A stretch of 64,000 bases of DNA from Pseudomonadota bacterium (GTDB taxonomy: Bacteria > Pseudomonadota > Alphaproteobacteria > Puniceispirillales > Marisalimonadaceae). Shown here piece by piece: positions 50,950-60,549 of this stretch (within the stretch, counting starts at the first letter, position 1; every line of letters starts with the position of its first letter). The notes under the pieces were generated by a model. That model was not told the origin of the DNA, did no database searches, and saw only the letters and a program-made list of their open reading frames with translations. The translations under genes were made by a program, and so were the position numbers. The stretch is taken from positions 1-64,000 of the forward strand of contig JAOESH010000002.1 in assembly GCA_028382005.1 (NCBI GenBank), written 5' to 3'.

Positions 50950-51637
50950 AATAGCAGATATAGTTGTAGGGTTTGATCAAAAAGAATCTGTCGCCTATCA
51001 TACTTTTACTCAAAGTGTAATTGATAAAAGTTCTATGCCTATTAGGTTTATGCCCCTCAGTGTTGGGTCTCTAACAAATTATAAGGAAGTACATAAAGAT
51101 GGCAGCAATGACTTTATTTACTCTCGATTTTTAGTTCCATATTTAATGAAATTCAAAGGCTGGGCAATTTATGCAGATGGAGACATGGTCTGTCTAAAGG
51201 ACATAAAAAAATTATGGGATTTACGAGATGAGAAATTTGCAGTTCAAGTAGTAAAGCATGATTATAAAACAAAAATTAAAAATAAATATTGGGGTAATAA
51301 AAATGAAGATTATCCTAGAAAAAACTGGTCTAGTTTAATTCTATGGAATTGTGAGCATCCATCTCATAAAGTATTATCTCCAGAATTTATTCAAGAACAA
51401 CCAGGTTCCTTTTTACATAGGTTTTCCTGGATTAAAGATACAGAAATTGGAGGAATAGAAAAAGAATGGAATTGGCTTGCAATGGAGTATGACGAAAAAA
51501 AAAATATTAATTTAATTCACTATACGATAGGAACTCCTTGTTTTAAGGAATATCAAGATACGTCTTTATCTTCGTTTTGGAAAAAATCTTTTCGCAATAT
51601 GTTAGAGGGTTACTACAAAAAAAATAAATTGGATTAA
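50942..51637 (+). CDS. GT8-like glycosyltransferase
   Basis: IYADGDMVCLKDIKKLW (DxD), overlaps the upstream TPR gene. Confidence 0.75.
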   Translation: MNEIADIVVGFDQKESVAYHTFTQSVIDKSSMPIRFMPLSVGSLTNYKEVHKDGSNDFIYSRFLVPYLMKFKGWAIYADGDMVCLKDIKKLWDLRDEKFAVQVVKHDYKTKIKNKYWGNKNEDYPRKNWSSLILWNCEHPSHKVLSPEFIQEQPGSFLHRFSWIKDTEIGGIEKEWNWLAMEYDEKKNINLIHYTIGTPCFKEYQDTSLSSFWKKSFRNMLEGYYKKNKLD

Positions 51638-51644
51638 AACTTTA

Positions 51645-51866
51645 ATGAAAAGCTTAAACATTGATATAATTATGTCTTGGGAATATGGTTTAACTGTTTT
51701 TTTAATAGGCCTAATACTCGTAGCTTATGGAGTGAAACAAGGTAAAGACAAGGACGAAGACTTTACTAAAGTTCCCATAATTAGACCCACAACAAAAATT
51801 TTGTTTGGTTCATTTATAATGATTTTTGGGATAATACAGTTATTGCCATTATTAAGGTATTTATAA
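51645..51866 (+). CDS. Small two-TM membrane protein (possible start MSWEYG at 51672)
   Basis: Two hydrophobic segments. Confidence 0.5.
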   Translation: MKSLNIDIIMSWEYGLTVFLIGLILVAYGVKQGKDKDEDFTKVPIIRPTTKILFGSFIMIFGIIQLLPLLRYL

Positions 51867-52685
51867 TTTATTTTTGTTTTCTTCTTGTACTCTTAGTATA
51901 AGTTCACGAGACCATTTAAATTGTTTTCTGTTACCTTTTTTGTGATCCATAAATTTACCTAAAACGCTTACCACAAAGACATGATAATCATTACTATTAA
52001 GGCGGTTATTTAAATTGAAAATATCCATATCACTAATATTAAAATTTTTGATGTTTTTAGTTTTCTCTAATTTTTTACGAACAACATCAAAAATATAACT
52101 GTCATGCCATTCTTTTTCCTTAAATAGTTCACCACTATCATACATTTTCATCATATCTATCCAAAATCTTGAATGTATTAGATGGTCCGTATTAAATATT
52201 AAAAAGCCACATTCAGAATATCTTAAATGTTCAGCAGAATTATTTTCTCTTCCTAGATATGACATATAATATTCATCACCTACAAGAGATTCTAGAAAAC
52301 TTAATGGGATTTTTTTATAAGTTTTAATATCAGCATCTAACCAAATTAAATACTTTGTTTTTACATGTTTTAAAGCTTGATCTATGGCATAGACTTTGAA
52401 CGCAAATCTAAAAACATTAAAACGAAAATCGTCAGTATATTTTTCTTTATCTTTAAAGTTATCTAAAAACTTTTTGTATTTAGGAATATGTTGATGGTAT
52501 TCCTTAAAAGTGATTTTATGTTTGACAATAGCATCATCTATACGTGCAGAATTTTCTACAAATGCAGTTAATTTAACTTCTTCTGGCCAGTTCAGAAAAA
52601 AACTATCCGCCATTTCTACACCGTATGGATGCTTATCTAAATTAAAAGTAGTAACTGCACTAAATAGGTTTTTACTTGGAGACAT
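51861..52685 (-). CDS. Putative glycosyltransferase
   Basis: KYLIWLDADIKTYKKIP DxD-containing motif. Confidence 0.65.
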   Translation of the reverse strand: MSPSKNLFSAVTTFNLDKHPYGVEMADSFFLNWPEEVKLTAFVENSARIDDAIVKHKITFKEYHQHIPKYKKFLDNFKDKEKYTDDFRFNVFRFAFKVYAIDQALKHVKTKYLIWLDADIKTYKKIPLSFLESLVGDEYYMSYLGRENNSAEHLRYSECGFLIFNTDHLIHSRFWIDMMKMYDSGELFKEKEWHDSYIFDVVRKKLEKTKNIKNFNISDMDIFNLNNRLNSNDYHVFVVSVLGKFMDHKKGNRKQFKWSRELILRVQEENKNKL

Positions 52686-52702
52686 AATATTTCCTTTAGT
52701 AT

Positions 52703-53611
52703 TTAATTTTGAAAGTTGTTAATAGTTTTCCATGCAAACCCACTTTTAATCTCATCTAACTTAAATTGACAATATGAAAGCCATTTGCAAAGTTTATATC
52801 TATCGGGTTCAATTTCAAATTTTTCATTATTAAGCCCCAAAGATAAATCTTCTAATTTAAAGCTTAACGCAAAACAACTATTATGTTTATCAGTTATAAC
52901 AGGGATCCCTCTCAGAGTAGCATTAAGAGCAACTTGGCTATTGTAAGCTATAATAATTGAACAATTTTCTAAATCTTCTTCAAGTGATACATTTTGAATT
53001 TTTTCATTCTGTTTTAACCCTAAGTAGTTACCATTTTTATCCACAATTGGTTCTTGAGGTTTTTTTCTAATTTTTACTTTTTTAAAATTTTCTTCTGATA
53101 ATATTTTTTTAAGAAAACATAATATTTTTTTTTCCCATTCATATTCACTGAAATACCAACAAATAGCATTTGTAGGTGGTATTATAAGTATGTTAGTCCC
53201 TCTTTGATCAAATGTTTTCCAAGGCATTATGGGATACTTTTTAGCAAAAAAATTTTCCCATCGGAAATTTGTTACTTCTTTAATATTATTGATAGTGTGT
53301 TTGTTCTTTGAAATTCTTAACCAGCAATCGCCTTCATAACCAGGTTCAAAGTATGCATGATCAATATAATATCTATCTATATTTTTTCTTGCAGCTTCTT
53401 TTAACAGGTGTCCAGTACCTCTTAAGATACCAAGTGTTATTATTGCATTTGTATCTTTTGAGATACCATTTTTAAAAAATTCATTTATGTGAACACATTC
53501 AGAACTTACTCCTTTTATATGAACATTTATAGAGTTAGAAAACATATTTATAATGTTGGCTGTATGCTCAACTTCTGTTTTATAAGCTGTAATTTTCTTA
53601 ATTGTACTCAT
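52703..53611 (-). CDS. Capsule polysaccharide synthesis-like (KpsS/KpsC-type) protein
   Basis: CSIIIAYNSQVALNATLRGIPVITDK motif. Confidence 0.55.
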   Translation of the reverse strand: MSTIKKITAYKTEVEHTANIINMFSNSINVHIKGVSSECVHINEFFKNGISKDTNAIITLGILRGTGHLLKEAARKNIDRYYIDHAYFEPGYEGDCWLRISKNKHTINNIKEVTNFRWENFFAKKYPIMPWKTFDQRGTNILIIPPTNAICWYFSEYEWEKKILCFLKKILSEENFKKVKIRKKPQEPIVDKNGNYLGLKQNEKIQNVSLEEDLENCSIIIAYNSQVALNATLRGIPVITDKHNSCFALSFKLEDLSLGLNNEKFEIEPDRYKLCKWLSYCQFKLDEIKSGFAWKTINNFQN

Positions 53612-53619
53612 ATCAATGC

Positions 53620-53719
53620 TTAATAAACTTGTAAATTATGAACCTGTTAATAATGAACTAATTGAATATAATAATATTAATAAATACCTTAATCAATTAA
53701 TAATGAACAAGTTTATTAA
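53620..53719. repeat. 13-bp perfect inverted repeat TTAATAAACTTGT/ACAAGTTTATTAA with internal direct repeats TTAATAATGAAC
   Basis: Arms 53620-53632 and 53707-53719; direct repeats 53647-53658 and 53697-53708. Confidence 0.8.
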
Positions 53720-53868
53720 ATTTTAATATTTCAAGTAATAATAGTGATCAATATAAATTAAATTTGTATAAATATATAATGATTTAAATTTTAGATAATT
53801 ATAATGACATTTGTTTTTGATATCAATAATGTGAATTTAGATAAAACAACTTAGCAAGAAGAGTCCTC

Positions 53869-55578
53869 ATGTGTGGCATCTATGGTATAACAGAACAAAA
53901 CAAACAATGGATTAAGTCTTATATAAATAAATGTCATTATCGTGGCCCTGATATGAATAAAATGTTTTTTGACGAAAACATAACTTTAGGCCATAATTTA
54001 TTGTCAATAACTGATACTCCATTACAAGGCTTACAGCCATGGAAAACGGATAATGGAAATATATTGATATATAATGGAGAAATTTTTAACTATGTTGAAC
54101 TTTTAAAAAAATATAAGAATTTTAAACCCAAAACACAATGCGATACTGAGTTATTGGCTTGGGGCCTTGATCAGTATGGCATTGAATTTATTGACCAAAT
54201 AGACTCACAACATGCTTTTGCCTTCTGGGTTCCTAAGGAAAAATCAGTTTATTTAAGTCGTGATCATGCAGGTATAAAACCGTTATATTATGCGATGACA
54301 AGAGGAATTCTTGTTTTTGGTTCAGAGGCCAAGGGTCTGCTTGATATAGTTCCAGATTCAAGAAATGTAGATATTCATGCACTATCATGTTGGAGCGTTG
54401 CAGGATTAAACGTTACTAATAATAGTTTTTTTAAAGGTATAAAAAAAATAATGCCTGGTGAGACTTTAAAGTATGACCTTAAAACAAAAAAACTAGTACA
54501 AGTAAAGCGTGACATAATATTAGGTGGAAAAGGGCTTTCTTACGATCCAGACGAGTTTAGATCTGTATTTGATAAATCTGTACAGGAATGCCTTATTGGT
54601 AAAAGACCAATAGGAACTTTTCTTAGTGGAGGACTTGATTCAGCAATGATTGCATATCATGCACAAAAATATTTAACACAAAATACTTTTACTAATCACA
54701 TATTGCCTTGTCCAATTGATTCTAATGAAGATTATAACTCTGATAGTTATGAGGCAAAAAAACTTGCAAAACACCTTGGATTTAATCATACGATTGTAGT
54801 TCATTCTCCAAAATTATATGCTAAGCACTGGAAATCAAGCATAGAAGCATTAGAAGAACCAATGTATAATCCAAGCATACCTATGTATTCACATATGAAT
54901 GAGGTTATGAGCAAACATGGTATTGTAGTTACTTTAGCAGGTGATATGGGTGACGAAATATTATGCGGTTATCCGGCATATATTATTGCTAAAAGACAAA
55001 AATTTAAGTCACATAGAGATTGTGTAATGTTTTGGCTGACCAAAAGACTGATGAGACCACCTTCTCTAAAAATTCAAATAAATATTGATGATATAGTTGA
55101 TTTTTTAATTGACACTACTTTTCCAGAATCATTGTGGGACAAAGACGATCCAGTATCAAGTTATATGAGATTAGACCAACAAGGGCTTTGTGCAGAAGAT
55201 TATTTCAGAAGAAATGACAGATTGGGAATGCTTTATTCAATGGAAGGTAGATTTCCTTTTGCATGTAAAAAAATGATCAATTTTTGTATGAACATTCATT
55301 CTTCATATAAAATGAATGATTCATTGGATAGTTTGAAAAGTATTAGCAAAAAATCTTATCAAAGAATATTACCTGAGAGCATTTTAAATAAACCCAAAAC
55401 AGGATGGACCGCTCCAATAAATCTTTGGAGATCTCAGTTTAAAAAAGATTGTAAGGAAATGAATAGGGTAGCTAATAAAATAACTAACGCCAATAATTTG
55501 CCAGATGATAAAAGGTGGGCTCCAATACTTCATTTGTTAACTTGGCAACAAGTATACAATATGAAATTTATTATTTAA
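53869..55578 (+). CDS. Asparagine synthase (glutamine-hydrolysing)-like amidotransferase
   Basis: MCGIYGI N-terminal Cys, YNGEIFNY, FLSGGLDSAMIAYH PP-loop. Confidence 0.9.
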   Translation: MCGIYGITEQNKQWIKSYINKCHYRGPDMNKMFFDENITLGHNLLSITDTPLQGLQPWKTDNGNILIYNGEIFNYVELLKKYKNFKPKTQCDTELLAWGLDQYGIEFIDQIDSQHAFAFWVPKEKSVYLSRDHAGIKPLYYAMTRGILVFGSEAKGLLDIVPDSRNVDIHALSCWSVAGLNVTNNSFFKGIKKIMPGETLKYDLKTKKLVQVKRDIILGGKGLSYDPDEFRSVFDKSVQECLIGKRPIGTFLSGGLDSAMIAYHAQKYLTQNTFTNHILPCPIDSNEDYNSDSYEAKKLAKHLGFNHTIVVHSPKLYAKHWKSSIEALEEPMYNPSIPMYSHMNEVMSKHGIVVTLAGDMGDEILCGYPAYIIAKRQKFKSHRDCVMFWLTKRLMRPPSLKIQINIDDIVDFLIDTTFPESLWDKDDPVSSYMRLDQQGLCAEDYFRRNDRLGMLYSMEGRFPFACKKMINFCMNIHSSYKMNDSLDSLKSISKKSYQRILPESILNKPKTGWTAPINLWRSQFKKDCKEMNRVANKITNANNLPDDKRWAPILHLLTWQQVYNMKFII

Positions 55579-55720
55579 ATTCGCTTACTTCCATAGAGTA
55601 AAAAAGTTTCGTGGATTAATATATATAAATTTCTTATAATAAATTAATTTATTACACGAAAAAATGTTTTATTCATAAGAATAATACAATTAAAAAAAAT
55701 TTATAAAGAAGTAAATTTCA

Positions 55721-56539
55721 ATGACCCAAGAAGCTGAAAAATTTAAATTAGAAAACAAAATAAATTATAATTCTCTAGGTCTTCAAGACTTTAATAAATT
55801 TCCATTATTATCTGGTATTTATAAATTTTCCACAGGTAAATTTGATTTTGATTTAATATGTATTCGCAATGATGATTCATCAGTGGTAGACCATTTTTGG
55901 AAAGGTAAAAAAAACGTTCCAGATTTAAACCTATGGGGTGAAATTACAAAACCAAAAGGTATTTTTATAGATGTTGGATCACACACTGGACTTTACACAA
56001 TCGTTGGATTGCTTTCTAACCCTAACAACTTTTTAATATCCATTGAACCAAGTTATTTAAATGTGGGTAGAATGATGTCGAACTTAAGGTTAAATAATTT
56101 GTTTAAAAATCACGTAAAAATTTTAGGAGCGGCTTCTAATATTACTGGAGTAAAAAATTTTTCATTTCATAGTGATCCGTCTTATATGTCAAAAGGGGGG
56201 AAAATATCAGAAAAAGGTGAAAATATAAATGTACTCAAATTAGACGATATTACTATAAATGATACAAGAAAAGTAAGAGGTTTAAAAATTGATACTGAAG
56301 GAGAGGATTATAAAGTCCTCTTAGGTGCTAAAAATATTATTACTGAAAACTTACCTGACATAATAATAGAAGTTAGAGAAGATAATAAAATTTTGATAAA
56401 AGACTTTCTTATTAATTTTGGTTATCAATTCTTTTTAATTTCAGATACTTTAAAAGAAATTAATATGGTTAAACTTAAAATCAATGAATCAATTAATATA
56501 TTTGCTACTGTGAATCAAAAACTATTTATAAATAAATAA
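55721..56539 (+). CDS. FkbM-family methyltransferase
   Basis: FIDVGSHTGLYTIVG, IEPSYLNV, GLKIDTEGEDYKVLLGA. Confidence 0.85.
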   Translation: MTQEAEKFKLENKINYNSLGLQDFNKFPLLSGIYKFSTGKFDFDLICIRNDDSSVVDHFWKGKKNVPDLNLWGEITKPKGIFIDVGSHTGLYTIVGLLSNPNNFLISIEPSYLNVGRMMSNLRLNNLFKNHVKILGAASNITGVKNFSFHSDPSYMSKGGKISEKGENINVLKLDDITINDTRKVRGLKIDTEGEDYKVLLGAKNIITENLPDIIIEVREDNKILIKDFLINFGYQFFLISDTLKEINMVKLKINESINIFATVNQKLFINK

Positions 56540-56551
56540 CTAGAGATTTTT

Positions 56552-57340
56552 ATGATGAGAATAGCAACTTGGAACATTAATTCAGTAAGGCTTCGGTTAA
56601 ATCAAGTCTTGAATTTTGTCAATGAAAGAAAAATAGATACTTTATGTTTGCAAGAAACTAAAACCCAAGACGAATTTTTTCCCTTAGATGACTTTATTAA
56701 GGCTGGTATGAAATATCAATATTTCAGGGGTGAGAAGTCTTACAACGGTGTAGCTATATTATCTAATACTAAATTTACAGATATGAATCATACAGATTAT
56801 TGTAAAAAGGGTGACGCTAGACATGTTTCTGTTAAATTTATAAATGACATTGAGCTTCATAATTTTTATGTTCCTGCTGGAGGTGATGAACCAGATATAT
56901 CTACTAATCAAAAGTTTGATCATAAAATCTCTTTTTTAAATGAAATGAAGTCAAATTTTTTGAAAGATCAAAAAACTAAGAAAATTTTAGTTGGAGATCT
57001 TAATATAGCTCCATTTGAGCATGATGTTTGGTCTCATAAACAGTTACTGAATGTTGTGTCACACACTAAAATAGAAACGGACACATTATTAGAGATAATT
57101 AGAACCGGAGGATGGGTTGACGTTATGAGAAAGTTAGTTCCTCACGACGAAAAACTTTACTCTTGGTGGTCTTATAGAAATAAAAATTGGGAAATATCAA
57201 ATAGAGGCAGGCGTTTAGATCATGTGTGGGTTTCTAAAAACTTATTTTCTAAAGTTAAATCTGGTGTTATTTATAAAGATACTAGGAATTGGGAAAGGCC
57301 TTCTGACCACGTACCAATTATCATAGATATTAATATTTGA
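56552..57340 (+). CDS. xth: Exodeoxyribonuclease III
   Basis: IATWNINSVRLRL, LCLQETKTQD, VGDLNIAP, RRLDHVWVS, SDHVPI. Confidence 0.95.
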   Translation: MMRIATWNINSVRLRLNQVLNFVNERKIDTLCLQETKTQDEFFPLDDFIKAGMKYQYFRGEKSYNGVAILSNTKFTDMNHTDYCKKGDARHVSVKFINDIELHNFYVPAGGDEPDISTNQKFDHKISFLNEMKSNFLKDQKTKKILVGDLNIAPFEHDVWSHKQLLNVVSHTKIETDTLLEIIRTGGWVDVMRKLVPHDEKLYSWWSYRNKNWEISNRGRRLDHVWVSKNLFSKVKSGVIYKDTRNWERPSDHVPIIIDINI

Positions 57341-57370
57341 CTTTGCTACAAATTTTAAAGGATAAACTTT

Positions 57371-58183
57371 TTGAAAATACCATTTATTAAGATGCATGGA
57401 TTGGGAAATGATTTTATCATATTTGATAACATTAATAACCCAAACATTTATGAAGTAAACTTTATAAAAAAAATAAGTAATAGAAGAGTTGGAATTGGTT
57501 GCGATCAAATATTAATGATTGAAAATACTAATGTAAAAGAAAACTTTAAGGTCAAGATATATAATTCGGATGGTTCGGAAACTGGAGCATGCGGAAATGG
57601 TACTAGATGCGTTGCTGATTATTTAATGAAAAAAGAAGGTATAGATAATATATACATTGAGACAATCTCAGGAAATTTAAAGTGTACCAAACATAAAGAC
57701 GACGTCACTGTTAATATGGGAGAACCCATTTTTAATTGGAACGAGATACCACTTATAAGTAAACAGAACACTCAAAAAGTAATACTAGATGATTTTGAAG
57801 CTTGTTGTTTATCAATGGGAAATCCTCATGCAGTAATATTTTTTTCAAATTTATCGGATCTTGAGAAATTAGATTTATATTCAATTGGTCCTGTTTTAGA
57901 AAAAAACCCTATTTTTCCTGAATTTGCAAATATTGAATTCGCATGTGTTTTAGAAAATGGAGTAATAAGAATGAGGGTATGGGAAAGAGGCGTAGGAATT
58001 ACACAAGCCTGTGGTTCAGGTGCATGTGCCACGTCAGTTGCCGCTTCAGTTCTTGGTTTAAGTTCAAAAGAAAATAAAATTATCTTAGATGGTGGTAATT
58101 TATATATTAATTGGTTAGAAGATAAAACTGTTACACTCACTGGAATAACAGAAAGAGTGTTTGATGGTTTAATAGGTTATTAA
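57371..58183 (+). CDS. dapF: Diaminopimelate epimerase
   Basis: KMHGLGNDFI, ACGNGTRC, QACGSGACATSVAA. Confidence 0.97.
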   Translation: MKIPFIKMHGLGNDFIIFDNINNPNIYEVNFIKKISNRRVGIGCDQILMIENTNVKENFKVKIYNSDGSETGACGNGTRCVADYLMKKEGIDNIYIETISGNLKCTKHKDDVTVNMGEPIFNWNEIPLISKQNTQKVILDDFEACCLSMGNPHAVIFFSNLSDLEKLDLYSIGPVLEKNPIFPEFANIEFACVLENGVIRMRVWERGVGITQACGSGACATSVAASVLGLSSKENKIILDGGNLYINWLEDKTVTLTGITERVFDGLIGY

Positions 58184-59482
58184 TTGACTCTTAGAAATAA
58201 AAATAAAAACTCAATACCAGATATTAAGACTTTTGGTTGCAGATTAAATATTTGGGAAAGTCAGGTAATTAGTGATCATGCTAGTGATTACAAACATAGC
58301 GATCTTATTATTTTCAATACATGTGCTGTAACAAGTGAAGCAGAACGGCAAGCAAGGCAAGCAATAAGGTCTGCAAAAAAAAATCGACCTGATGCTAAAA
58401 TATTAGTTACAGGTTGTGCTGCTCAAATAGATCCTAAAAAGTGGAATGATATGCCAGAAGTAAACTTTGTTGTTGGCAATAAGGAAAAATTAGATAAAAG
58501 ATTCTGGGAAAATTTTGATGTAAATAGTGTTTCTAAATCGCACAATAGTATTTTTGTAGAAGATATAATGAAAGTAAAAGAAACTTCTGAACACCTCATT
58601 GATTCTTTTAATCACCACACTCGAGGATTTGTTCAAGTCCAAAATGGATGTGATCATAGATGTACTTTTTGTATCATTCCGTTTGGTAGAGGTCCAAGTA
58701 GGTCTGTCTCTACTCAGAATATTATAAACTCTATCAATTCATTGTTAAAAAATGGAATTAGAGAAGTTGTGTTAACGGGTGTTGATTTAACCTCATGGGG
58801 AAACGACATCTTTGGAAAACCAAGTCTCGGGTTGTTAGTTAAAAAAATTTTAAAAAACATACCTAATCTACCTCGATTGAGATTATCTTCAATTGACCCA
58901 GCTGAAGTTGATTTTGAGTTAGTGGATGCCATAGAAAATGAAGAAAGATTAATGCCACATATCCATTTATCTATTCAACATGGAGACGATCTGATTTTGA
59001 AAAGAATGAAAAGACGTCACTTGAATAGGGACGTAATTAATTTTGTTAAAGAAGTAAAAAGAAGAAGATCAGACGTAGTCTTTGGTGGTGATTTTATTTC
59101 TGGATTTCCAACAGAAGATGAAAATGCACATAAAAAAAGTATAGATCTCATAAAGTTAGCTGATATTACTTATGTTCATGTTTTTCCTTATTCAGATAGA
59201 GAAGGAACCCCAGCCTCAAAAATGCCAAAAGTTTCTAGTGCGGACATTAAAAAAAGAGCTAAAGATTTGAGAATAGTTGCAGAAACACAACGTCAAAAGT
59301 TTTTGAAAGCTCAGGTTGGAACGGTACAAAATGTTCTTATAGAAAAAAATTCTACTGGCTATACACCAAATTTTTCTAAAATAAAGCTAAATCAAATAGT
59401 TGAATGCAGTGATATAATTTCAACCAAGATTTTAGATTTTAATTCGGAAGGTTTAATAGGGTGTATTAATGAAAATTCATAG
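58184..59482 (+). CDS. mtaB: MtaB-type tRNA methylthiotransferase
   Basis: TFGCRLN, NTCAVTSEAERQARQAIR, QNGCDHRCTFCIIPFGRG. Confidence 0.95.
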   Translation: MTLRNKNKNSIPDIKTFGCRLNIWESQVISDHASDYKHSDLIIFNTCAVTSEAERQARQAIRSAKKNRPDAKILVTGCAAQIDPKKWNDMPEVNFVVGNKEKLDKRFWENFDVNSVSKSHNSIFVEDIMKVKETSEHLIDSFNHHTRGFVQVQNGCDHRCTFCIIPFGRGPSRSVSTQNIINSINSLLKNGIREVVLTGVDLTSWGNDIFGKPSLGLLVKKILKNIPNLPRLRLSSIDPAEVDFELVDAIENEERLMPHIHLSIQHGDDLILKRMKRRHLNRDVINFVKEVKRRRSDVVFGGDFISGFPTEDENAHKKSIDLIKLADITYVHVFPYSDREGTPASKMPKVSSADIKKRAKDLRIVAETQRQKFLKAQVGTVQNVLIEKNSTGYTPNFSKIKLNQIVECSDIISTKILDFNSEGLIGCINENS

Positions 59483-59503
59483 CATTTTCCGAGTTAATAA
59501 AAA

Positions 59504-60442
59504 ATGGCACTAAACTGGTTTAAAAAATTAAAAACTGGATTAAGTAAATCAGCTTCTAAAGTTGGAGGAGCTTTAGCTTCAGTTACAGGAAAAAAGGTAG
59601 TTGATCAGTTAACACTTGATGATATTGAAGACCAGCTCATCTTGGCAGATTTAGGTATTCAAGTATCGGCTCGAATAACAAAAAAAATTAAAGATAAAAA
59701 GTTTGTATTGAATGATAAAAAGGAAATTGCATCATTAGATATTACAGAAACAGTTGCAGCTGAAATTGAAGAAATTTTATTGCCATGTGAACTTAGCCTC
59801 TTTGACAATGTTACTTCTAAGCCACATGTTTTGTTTTTAGCTGGTGTCAATGGTTCAGGAAAAACGACTACTGCAGGTAAGATTGCAGAGCAATTTAGAT
59901 TACAAAATAAATCCGTTATATTAGCAGCATCTGACACATTTAGAGCAGCAGCGGTGGAACAATTAAAAACTTGGGGTAATAGAGTTGGAGCAGAGGTTGT
60001 CTCTGGAGTAGATGGAGGAGATTCTGCAGCAGTTGCTTTTCAGGCTTTTCAAAAGGCACAAAATGAAAGTGTAGATATTGTAATAGTTGATACTGCTGGA
60101 AGATTGCAAAACAAAAAGGATTTGATGGAAGAGCTAACGAAAACTTGTAGAGTATTAGCGAAGTTAGATGATAATGCACCCCACCAAAAAGTTGTAGTTT
60201 TAGACGGTACTGTTGGACAAAATGCTCATTCACAATTAGAAAGCTTTAATGAAGCTATTGGCTTAACTGGTATGATTATTACTAAACTAGATGGAAGTGC
60301 AAAAGGTGGTGTGGTTGTGTCATTGGCAGAAAAATTTAAAATTCCTATTCACTCAGTTGGTGTTGGTGAGGGCTTAGACGATTTACAACCTTTTAAAGCA
60401 TCCTCTTTCTCAAGAGCTATTGCCGGTTTGGACGAATTATAG
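59504..60442 (+). CDS. ftsY: SRP receptor GTPase FtsY
   Basis: GVNGSGKTTTAGKIA, DTAGRLQNKKDLMEEL, TKLDGSAKGG. Confidence 0.97.
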   Translation: MALNWFKKLKTGLSKSASKVGGALASVTGKKVVDQLTLDDIEDQLILADLGIQVSARITKKIKDKKFVLNDKKEIASLDITETVAAEIEEILLPCELSLFDNVTSKPHVLFLAGVNGSGKTTTAGKIAEQFRLQNKSVILAASDTFRAAAVEQLKTWGNRVGAEVVSGVDGGDSAAVAFQAFQKAQNESVDIVIVDTAGRLQNKKDLMEELTKTCRVLAKLDDNAPHQKVVVLDGTVGQNAHSQLESFNEAIGLTGMIITKLDGSAKGGVVVSLAEKFKIPIHSVGVGEGLDDLQPFKASSFSRAIAGLDEL

Positions 60443-60518
60443 AGTTTCTTTAAACTTGACTTGGATATAAATTGTATATAATTAAACAATAATAATTTAT
60501 TTTTAAAGAAGAATTTTA

Positions 60519-60549
60519 ACGCACGTCCTTGAGTTTCAAGCACGGGCGT
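60519..60549 (+). ncRNA. Leader hairpin upstream of ffh (cis element candidate)
   Basis: ACGCACGTCCTTGA-GTT-TCAAGCACGGGCGT, 12 Watson-Crick pairs with 2 mismatches. Confidence 0.5.

Noticed and set aside
49009-56539. Prophage or transposon origin for the glycan island
   Set aside because: No integrase, transposase, terminase or structural phage gene, no target-site duplication and no tRNA-derived att site could be identified.
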